DNA from: an uncultured Chitinophaga sp.
Lineage (GTDB): Bacteria; Bacteroidota; Bacteroidia; Chitinophagales; Chitinophagaceae
Length of the DNA: 5,502 bases
NCBI RefSeq assembly: GCF_937874145.1
Contig: NZ_CALNBI010000123.1
Coordinates: 1-5,502 of the forward strand
Direction: 5' to 3'
The first letter of the stretch is position 1. Every line of letters starts with the position of its first letter. Shown in pieces: positions 1 to 5,502 of the stretch. The translations under genes were made by a program, and so were the position numbers. The notes under the pieces are model-generated. The model had not been told where the DNA came from. It did no database searches and worked only from the letters and a program-made list of their open reading frames with translations.

Positions 1-837
1 AATTACCTTATCGGCGAACGACCAGGCTCCGTTGCCGGCGTAGCTCAGTTCGTGCATGATCTGGTCGTTGGGGGCGAACCACAGCCCGATGCCGGTGATC
101 TCCGTCACGGTTACCGCGGCGTTGTTGAAGTCGAGACGCAGGCGGTAAACCTTGGTGCCGCCGGTGTGGGTGCTTTCGCCGCCTTCGCGGATCAGGCCGC
201 CATCGAGGGGGAACACGTTAGGCGTACCGCTGTTACGGTCGGTGAATTTGTATTTGCCGTCTTTCAGGGAAGTGTAGATTTCGAACACCCCAGCGGTCAC
301 GGATTTCATTTTCTGCGCCTGGGCCAGGTCGGCACCTGCTTCGGTAGCGTCGCCGGTCAGGAATACATCCACCGGGATTTCGGCGAAGCCGTTCGGGCGT
401 TCCACTTCGATCGTCCGGGCCTCTTTTGCTGGCTGGATGTTAAAACCTTTGGAAGCCAGTACGGTCCATTTGATTTTACCGGTCCCCAGCGCGGGAATGC
501 CCGTTTTGCCGGCGATGCTGTTCAGGTCTTTGTGAGACAGGTTCAGTTTGTTCTGCACGCCGCCGCCATCGGAAGGGATCCGGGCGATGGGGTTGCTGAA
601 GTCGCCGTCTTCCTTATCGAACGCTACTTCATATAATACCAGCGAACCGTCTTCCGCCCGGGCCTGGTCCCACTCGAAGGCGCTGGTGGCGGGCTGCAGC
701 TTGGTAAATTTGTTATTGAGCGGCGCGGTCAGTTTATCTACCGGCTGGATGTTGGTGTTAAGCTTGTAATCGTCCTTTTTGCACCCGCCGGCCAACAGCG
801 CAACGAGCAAGGTTACCATGGAAATACTTTTATACAT
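1..837 (-). CDS. SusE/SusF-type outer-membrane lipoprotein (3' end cut by window edge)
   Basis: Probable surface glycan-binding accessory protein of the SusCD complex. 279 residues are visible and no stop is reached. Residues 1-19 are a lipoprotein signal (MYKSISMVTL..., LLAGGC, Cys19) followed by KKDDY, which resembles the Bacteroidota surface-export signal. Residues about 25-150 resemble the SusE N-terminal Ig-like domain: LYEVAFDKEDGDFSNP at 69-84, LNLSHKDLNSIAGKTGI at 98-114, KIKWTVLASKG at 121-131 and RTIEVERP at 141-148. A first SusE/F-type module follows (FLTGDATEAGADL at 159-171, GVFEIYTSLKDGKYKF at 183-198), and a second seems to begin near 249 (GIGLWFAP...YAGNGAWSF). About 80-100 residues are probably missing. 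The start is well fixed: an in-frame TAA at 843-841 lies just upstream, and the next ATG (Met7) would shorten the signal peptide. It follows the SusD gene by 32 bases, in the C-D-E order of the starch utilisation locus. True starch binding is not shown; members of this family occur in loci for varied glycans. Confidence 0.88.
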   Translation of the reverse strand, partial: MYKSISMVTLLVALLAGGCKKDDYKLNTNIQPVDKLTAPLNNKFTKLQPATSAFEWDQARAEDGSLVLYEVAFDKEDGDFSNPIARIPSDGGGVQNKLNLSHKDLNSIAGKTGIPALGTGKIKWTVLASKGFNIQPAKEARTIEVERPNGFAEIPVDVFLTGDATEAGADLAQAQKMKSVTAGVFEIYTSLKDGKYKFTDRNSGTPNVFPLDGGLIREGGESTHTGGTKVYRLRLDFNNAAVTVTEITGIGLWFAPNDQIMHELSYAGNGAWSFADKVI

Positions 838-869
838 GACTTACGATTGAATTTGATTGTTGAATTGGA
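838..869 (-). other. 32-base AT-rich SusD/SusE spacer without Shine-Dalgarno
   Basis: Gap between the SusD stop (TAA, 872-870) and the SusE-like ATG (837). It is markedly richer in A and T than the flanking genes, contains the heptamer AATTCAA twice on the coding strand, and ends in CGTAAGTC before the ATG. There is no clear Shine-Dalgarno motif, no hairpin with a T-run, and too little space for a full Bacteroidota promoter (the -33/-7 type). It therefore reads as an intra-operon spacer. The in-frame TAA at its downstream end (843-841) fixes the SusE-like start. Confidence 0.55.
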
Positions 870-2477
870 TTACCATTCGGGGTTCTGTCCCAGGTTTTTG
901 TTCTGGTCGCGCTCGGCGGTGGGTACCGGCCAGAGGTAATGTTTCGGGTTCTCGAAACGGCGGTCCTCGACGATGATATACCCGTTGGGGTCTTTATTGA
1001 AAGCCCCGGAGGCCACCTTGATCCCGCGGACCGGGCGGGCCAGAACGGTCTGCGCGGTTTTCCAGCGGCGGATGTCGAACACCCGGATGCCTTCGAACGC
1101 CAGCTCTGCCCTTCTTTCGCGGCGCACGATGTCGCGGAGGGTTTCTTTTACAGCCCCTGCGGGATATTCGGTAGCGCCCGCGTCGGTGAAGCCGGCGCGG
1201 ATACGGAGGGCGCGGATGGTCTTGTTCCAGGTATCGGCATCGAGCTGCCCCAGTTCGTTTTTAGCTTCGGCAAAGCCCAGCAATACTTCCGCATAGCGGA
1301 TCAGCGGCAGGTTGAGGCCGGAGTTATAGTTCGGCGCGGTAGGATCGTAATGTTTCCGGAAGTAGTACCCGGTGGGTGAAGCCCCCTGGTCGTCCACGCT
1401 GTTGGTAGCCGGCACGGAGCCCGGCTGCGTGAGGATCGTTTGGGTAGCCCCGTTGAAATCCACGATGGTAGCCCCGTGATGGATGATCGTAGCTTTGAAG
1501 CGGGGGTCGCGGTTTACGTAGGGCGAATTGGCATCATACCCGGAACCGGCTTCGGCGATCCCTTTCCCGTTCGTCATGATGTAATCGTCGACCAGGTCCT
1601 GCGTGGGCACCAGCGTGCTGCGCAACAGCGCCACCGTCTGCGGCAGGAAGCTGCGCTGGGTGCTGTAGGTGCGGCCGCCGCCGTATTGGATATCGAGGAT
1701 GATTTCGTTGTTGAACTCGTTGGCGGGTTTGAACAGGTTCTCATAACTGCCGAGCAGCCCGTAAGTCCCGTTCTGATTTCCCATCAACAGCCCGTATTCC
1801 TGTGCGGCCAGGTCCCACTCGCCGTTCCAGAGGCGAACCCTGGCAGCCAGCGCAATGGCGGCGCCACGGGTGATGCGGCCGCGGTCTTTTTCCGCGTACT
1901 GGGTATTTACGGGCAGGTCGTTCCGGATGGCGGTCAGTTCGTCGAGCACGAATTTGGTCACTTCTTCGCGGCTGGTGCGGCCGATGGTGCGGGCTGCCGT
2001 TACGGAGATGAGGTCCAGGTAGAAAGGTACGCTGCCGTACAGGTCGGTCATATTGAAATAAGCCCATGCGCGGATAAACCTGGCTTCCGCCACGATCCGG
2101 CGGCGGAGGGCTTCATCCATCTGCGGCACCTTCCCGATGTTGAGCACCACGAGGTTGCATTTGCGGATGGCGGAATAGTGATAGCTCCATTCCTCGCGAA
2201 CGCGGGCCTGTGCCGGATCGTAGCTCCCGCCTGCTATGAGCGATACGCCGCTGAAGCCGCCGCCGGCCACATAGGCATTGTCGCTGAGGGCTTCGTTCCC
2301 GAAGTAGAAACCGTCGCCGTACATGTTTTCGTAGCAGCTGGCCAGCGCATCGAGCGCATCCTGCGCGTCGCGCCAATAGGCCTCTTCCGTAAACTCGCGC
2401 GTATTGGGCTGCTCCAGCTTGCGGCAGCCGGCGGCGAGTAACGAAATGCATGCTATGGTGAAGATCAATTGTTTCAT
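870..2477 (-). CDS. SusD/RagB-family nutrient-binding outer-membrane lipoprotein
   Basis: Surface lipoprotein that forms the lid over the SusC barrel and captures the ligand. It has 535 residues, a normal length for the family, and is intact. Residues 1-18 are a lipoprotein signal peptide (MKQLIF..., LLAAGC, acylated Cys18). The N-terminal SusD-like half (about 20-220) holds the TPR-type helices: EARFIRAWAYFNMTDLYGSVPFY at 131-153 is split here by family convention into EARFIRAWAYF and DLYGSVPFY, and GRITRGAAIALAARVRLW is at 200-217. The C-terminal SusD/RagB half (about 270-535) holds LPLIRYAEVLLGFAEAKNEL at 390-409, RRERRAELAFEG...FDIRRW at 452-472, and the typical QNPEW end. The ATG at 2477 was chosen because it begins the signal peptide; an in-frame ATG at 2519 would add 14 polar residues before it and overlap the transporter gene. 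The gene starts 13 bases after the transporter stop, which supports cotranscription and a matched pair. No Shine-Dalgarno motif is visible. Ligand unknown. Confidence 0.97.
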   Translation of the reverse strand: MKQLIFTIACISLLAAGCRKLEQPNTREFTEEAYWRDAQDALDALASCYENMYGDGFYFGNEALSDNAYVAGGGFSGVSLIAGGSYDPAQARVREEWSYHYSAIRKCNLVVLNIGKVPQMDEALRRRIVAEARFIRAWAYFNMTDLYGSVPFYLDLISVTAARTIGRTSREEVTKFVLDELTAIRNDLPVNTQYAEKDRGRITRGAAIALAARVRLWNGEWDLAAQEYGLLMGNQNGTYGLLGSYENLFKPANEFNNEIILDIQYGGGRTYSTQRSFLPQTVALLRSTLVPTQDLVDDYIMTNGKGIAEAGSGYDANSPYVNRDPRFKATIIHHGATIVDFNGATQTILTQPGSVPATNSVDDQGASPTGYYFRKHYDPTAPNYNSGLNLPLIRYAEVLLGFAEAKNELGQLDADTWNKTIRALRIRAGFTDAGATEYPAGAVKETLRDIVRRERRAELAFEGIRVFDIRRWKTAQTVLARPVRGIKVASGAFNKDPNGYIIVEDRRFENPKHYLWPVPTAERDQNKNLGQNPEW

Positions 2478-2490
2478 AACGGTGTGTTTA
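2478..2490 (-). other. 13-base transporter/SusD spacer without Shine-Dalgarno
   Basis: Gap between the transporter stop (TGA, 2493-2491) and the SusD ATG (2477). On the coding strand it reads TAAACACACCGTT. It contains no AGGAGG-like motif and no room for a promoter or terminator, so SusD translation probably depends on cotranscription and coupling or on the A-rich leaderless-of-SD initiation common in Bacteroidota. The spacer is seen directly; the mechanism is inferred. Confidence 0.6.
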
Positions 2491-5400
2491 TCAGAATTTG
2501 ATGTCGATCCCGAAAGCATAGGTCGCTGCGTTCGGATAGTTGCGCCCTGCGATGGCGTTGTAATTGAAGAAATCCATCTTATCGTCGAACTGCGTAAACT
2601 CAGGGTCTACGCCGATCTCGCGGAAGCGCTTCGGCATGAGGGTCAGCATGTTCTGCCCCGTCACATAAATCCGCGCGCCCTGGATTTTCACCCGCTCCGT
2701 AAAGGACCTGGGCAGGGAGTAACCGAACTGCAGGTTCTTGAGCCGCAGATATTTGGTATCGAACATCCAGTAATCGGAATAAGCGAAGTTGTTGGCGTTG
2801 GCCGTGCCGATGGTAAGCCTCGGGTAGGAAGCGCCGGGATTGTTCGGCGTCCAGCGGTCGAGGTGCTGCACCATGGCGTGGTCTTCGTTGTTATGGAAGG
2901 CTTCCACGATGTCGCCGCGCAGGTATTGCGAGCGCTTGCCCACGCCCTGCCAGAACATGGTGAAATCGAAATTCTTCCAGGTCAGGTTGTAATTGAAACC
3001 GAAGGTATACCGCGGGAAAGGATTGCCGAACACGAAACGGTCATCCGCATCGATGGTACCGTCTTCGTTCCGGTCGATGTACCGGATATCGCCGGGCATT
3101 ACTTGTTGGTTAAACGCAAAAGGCACCTTGGGCGCGTTCTTCAAATCGTCCAGGTTCTGGTACAGGCCGCTGGATTTGTAACCGAAGTAGGAAGCGATGG
3201 GGAAACCTTCGCGGATGATGTAACTAAAGTCGGAACCGCGGATAGATTCCTGGCCGAATTTGGTCACTTTGTTCAGGTTGTCCGACACGTTGGCGCTCAG
3301 GTTATGGTTGAACGCGCCTGTTTTGGCACGCCAGGAAACCGTCACTTCCCAACCCTGGTTCCTTACCTGGCCGGAGTTCTGCAGGCTGGACCCGATACCG
3401 GTGGTGCCAGGCACTACTTCAAACAGGTAAATGCCGGAAGTGCGCTTGTCGAAGTAATCGAAGGAAACGCCGACTTTGTTATCGAACAATTCCACGTCGG
3501 CACCGTAGTTGGCCATGGCGGAAGTTTCCCATTCCAGCAGGTCGTTGTAAGGCGTGAAGTCAGCACCCGGGTTGGCGGTATTGTTGAACGGATATTTGTT
3601 CGGGTTGATGGACACGCGCGCCAGGTAGTTGAACCCGCCGATGTTGGAGTTGCCCACCTTACCCCAGGAATAACGCAGTTTGAGGTTGCCGATGTCGCGG
3701 AGATTTTCGAGGAAAGGCTCGTCGGTCACGCGCCATCCCAGCGAAAACGCCGGGAACATCTGCCAGCGGTGGCCGGGCGCCAGTTTGGAAGAACCGTCGT
3801 ACCGCCAGGTGAATTCCGCGAGGTATCTGTCTTTAAATACATAGTTCACCCGGCCGAATAGTGAATTCAACGCAAACAAGTTGGGGTTCACCAGCTCGTT
3901 GTAAGTGCCGATCGTGGCGTAATCGAGGGTGCCATCTGGTTTGGGGATATACCCGCCGCCGATGCTCCAGTCGCTGTCGAGGTTGGTAGTCCCGTACCGG
4001 GTGGCGCGCAGGCCGTAATATTCGTTCTGCGCATCGCTCCTGCCCCCTACCTGCGCTTTCACGTAGTGGTCTTTCGCGAAAGTGTTCTCATATTCCACCG
4101 TGGCATATACGTTGGTGGTGAGGTCGCGGTACGAAGCGTTCGACTGCTGGTTGTTGATTGGCGGGTTGGCTGTGGTGTAATACGGTGCGTAGCTGTATTT
4201 GTTCTGCCGGTAATAATGGTTGTTGATGGTATAGTTACCGGAAGCGTTGAGGTTGACTTTCACATGCTTCAACGGGGTGATCGTAACATCCACGCCACCC
4301 AGCAGGTTGTCGCGCTCGGTGTTATTGTAACCGGCGTTCACGAGCTGCGCGATGACGTTGTTGCTGTTCAGCGCCGGCACCACGAAGTTGCCCAGCGAGT
4401 CTTTCACCGGGTAGATCCGCGGGGTCCGCATCGCATCGCGCATGAGCAGGCCGATGTCTGCATTTTGACGGTTGAACCAGGATTTGGTGTACGCCATATT
4501 CACATTCACCTGTACATACTTGCTGACTTCCACGCTCACGTTGGCGCGGGCGTTGTAGCGGCGGTAACCGAGGTTGAGCTCATCGGGTACATACTTGTTG
4601 GCGAGCATATTCCCCTGGTTCACATAACCCATACTGAGCAGGTAGCTGGTGGATTTGCCGCCGCCGGAAAGGCTCAGGCTGTGGTTTTGCTGCGGGGTGG
4701 AATGGCGGATCATTTCCCGGAGGTAAGCCGGTTCGGAACCGCGCTCTTTCCAATGCGCCACCTGTTGCGGCGTGTATTGCGGCGTTTTGCCGGAGTTCAC
4801 CAGCGCTTCGTTCTTGAGCGACATATATTCCCATCCTTCCACCTGGCGGGGCAGCGCCGTGGGCGTTTGCCAGCCGTACATGCCGTTGTAGTGAACGGAA
4901 GGGCGCTGGTCTTTCGTACCGCGCTTGGTGGTGATATAAATCACGCCGTTGGCGGCCTGCGAACCGTAGATGGCGGAAGACGCAGCGTCTTTCAACACGG
5001 AAATGCTTTCCACGTCGTAGGGATTCAGGTTCTGCAACCCGCCGCCCTGCGTCATCACCCCATCGATAATGATGAGGGGTGCATTGCCGGTGAGCGATCC
5101 CACGCCGCGGATATTGAGTACCAGCGCAGCCCCGGGCTCGGCGGTAGCCTGTTGCAGCGTGAGGTTGGGCGCAGTACCCTGCAGCGCCTGGAACATATTC
5201 GTAACAGGACGGCTTTCAATATCTTTCGTGGAAATAGTGCTGATGGCGGCGGTCACCTGTCCTTTTTTCTGTGAGCCGTACGCCGTGATCACCACTTCAC
5301 CGAGGTTTTTGGAATCGACGCGCAGCAGCACGGTCAGCTCCGTCCGGCCGCCGATGGGCACTTCGGAAGAGAGGAAGCCGATGTAACTGCAAACGAGCGT

Positions 5401-5502
5401 TCCGTTCGCGTCTTCGGAAGGGATCTGAAGACTGAAATCGCCGTTTTCGTTCGACACGGTGCCAACAGCAGGTTTGCCTTTGAGGCGGATATTTACTCCG
5501 GG
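2491..5502 (-). CDS. SusC/RagA-family TonB-linked outer-membrane transporter (5' end cut by window edge)
   Basis: Outer-membrane channel that imports glycans or other large nutrients using TonB energy, together with its SusD partner. 1003 residues are visible, ending in TGA at 2493-2491. Visible residues 1-64 are the end of a carboxypeptidase-regulatory-like domain (PGVNIRLKG, then NENGDFSLQIP and SYIGF). LGEVVITAYG (about 67-76) is the conserved segment usually taken as the Ton box. The plug follows at about 80-195, with NIRGVGS, PLIIIDGV and the family signature SVLKDAASSAIYG...AANGVIYITTKRG. The remainder is beta-barrel, with LDRWTPNNPGASYPRL and YLRLKNLQFGYSLP near the end and a terminal aromatic (DIKF). 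A DxNxDGxIDxxD loop lies at 810-821. The frame is open to the edge, so the start, signal peptide and any STN domain lie outside; the GTG at 5457 sits inside the N-terminal domain and is not the start. Family members usually have about 1000-1150 residues, so the barrel is full-size and unbroken. The substrate cannot be read from the sequence. The family call is certain. Confidence 0.97.
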   Translation of the reverse strand, partial: PGVNIRLKGKPAVGTVSNENGDFSLQIPSEDANGTLVCSYIGFLSSEVPIGGRTELTVLLRVDSKNLGEVVITAYGSQKKGQVTAAISTISTKDIESRPVTNMFQALQGTAPNLTLQQATAEPGAALVLNIRGVGSLTGNAPLIIIDGVMTQGGGLQNLNPYDVESISVLKDAASSAIYGSQAANGVIYITTKRGTKDQRPSVHYNGMYGWQTPTALPRQVEGWEYMSLKNEALVNSGKTPQYTPQQVAHWKERGSEPAYLREMIRHSTPQQNHSLSLSGGGKSTSYLLSMGYVNQGNMLANKYVPDELNLGYRRYNARANVSVEVSKYVQVNVNMAYTKSWFNRQNADIGLLMRDAMRTPRIYPVKDSLGNFVVPALNSNNVIAQLVNAGYNNTERDNLLGGVDVTITPLKHVKVNLNASGNYTINNHYYRQNKYSYAPYYTTANPPINNQQSNASYRDLTTNVYATVEYENTFAKDHYVKAQVGGRSDAQNEYYGLRATRYGTTNLDSDWSIGGGYIPKPDGTLDYATIGTYNELVNPNLFALNSLFGRVNYVFKDRYLAEFTWRYDGSSKLAPGHRWQMFPAFSLGWRVTDEPFLENLRDIGNLKLRYSWGKVGNSNIGGFNYLARVSINPNKYPFNNTANPGADFTPYNDLLEWETSAMANYGADVELFDNKVGVSFDYFDKRTSGIYLFEVVPGTTGIGSSLQNSGQVRNQGWEVTVSWRAKTGAFNHNLSANVSDNLNKVTKFGQESIRGSDFSYIIREGFPIASYFGYKSSGLYQNLDDLKNAPKVPFAFNQQVMPGDIRYIDRNEDGTIDADDRFVFGNPFPRYTFGFNYNLTWKNFDFTMFWQGVGKRSQYLRGDIVEAFHNNEDHAMVQHLDRWTPNNPGASYPRLTIGTANANNFAYSDYWMFDTKYLRLKNLQFGYSLPRSFTERVKIQGARIYVTGQNMLTLMPKRFREIGVDPEFTQFDDKMDFFNYNAIAGRNYPNAATYAFGIDIKF

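Noticed and set aside
52..636. A 194-residue open frame on the plus strand opposite the SusE-like gene.
   Set aside because: The minus-strand frame here carries a signal peptide and clear SusE-family motifs. The plus-strand frame has none.
838..869. The repeated AATTCAA heptamer in the SusD/SusE spacer as a possible operator or promoter.
   Set aside because: Two copies of a short AT-rich word in a 32-base AT-rich spacer are easily due to chance, there is no palindrome, and no -33/-7 promoter pair can be placed.
1440..2441. A 333-residue open frame on the plus strand opposite SusD.
   Set aside because: It is the antisense of a complete, conserved SusD gene, with no recognisable motif. Shadow frame.
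2404..3861. A 485-residue open frame on the plus strand opposite the transporter and the start of SusD.
   Set aside because: It spans two well-supported minus-strand genes and shows no domain or signal peptide that I recognise. The sense genes rarely use TTA, CTA and TCA codons, so the complementary frame lacks stops. It is a codon-bias shadow.
4066..5274. A 402-residue open frame on the plus strand opposite the plug and the first part of the barrel.
   Set aside because: It lies exactly opposite the most conserved part of the SusC protein, with His- and Val-rich composition typical of antisense translation. No family features.
1..5502. Search for a novel system: RNA genes, CRISPR repeats, inverted repeats of insertion sequences, toxin or defence genes, frameshifts.
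   Set aside because: Coding sequence covers all but about 45 bases, the three frames are unbroken and family-typical, and no repeats or foreign composition stand out by eye.

Overview
This window is an ordinary piece of a Bacteroidota (Bacteroidetes) nutrient-uptake locus, read entirely from the minus strand. In transcription order it holds the 3' part of a SusC-type TonB-dependent outer-membrane transporter (window edge to 2491), a complete SusD/RagB-type surface lipoprotein (2477 to 870), and the 5' part of a SusE/SusF-type outer-membrane lipoprotein (837 to window edge). The gaps are only 13 and 32 bases and almost everything else is coding, so the three genes look like one operon. No RNA genes, mobile elements, CRISPR arrays, terminators or recognisable promoters are visible.

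The phylum call is firm: SusC/SusD pairs are a hallmark of Bacteroidota, and the lipoprotein signals and the absence of Shine-Dalgarno sequences fit it. By eye the G+C content is above 50%, high for the phylum. The style of the SusE protein (SusE domain followed by 'LTGDATEAG' modules, with an immediate C-D-E gene order) recalls Chitinophaga and relatives. The family or genus assignment is an inference from memory, not a proven placement.

Working model: SusC forms the 22-strand barrel with its N-terminal carboxypeptidase-regulatory-like domain and plug. SusD is the lid that closes over it and helps capture ligand. The SusE-like lipoprotein is a probable accessory glycan-binding protein on the cell surface. 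TonB-ExbBD in the inner membrane would power import. No glycoside hydrolase, sulfatase, peptidase, sigma/anti-sigma pair or hybrid two-component regulator lies in the window, so neither the substrate nor the regulator can be named. SusE association suggests a glycan, possibly an alpha-glucan, but that is weak evidence.

Both outer genes are cut by the window edges. The transporter frame stays open to base 5502, so the GTG at 5457-5455 is not its start. The SusE-like gene is cut in what looks like its second C-terminal module. I found no undescribed system here. The items worth a second look are modest: a lipoprotein surface-export-like signal on the SusE-like protein, an EF-hand-like loop in the transporter, and the start-site corrections.
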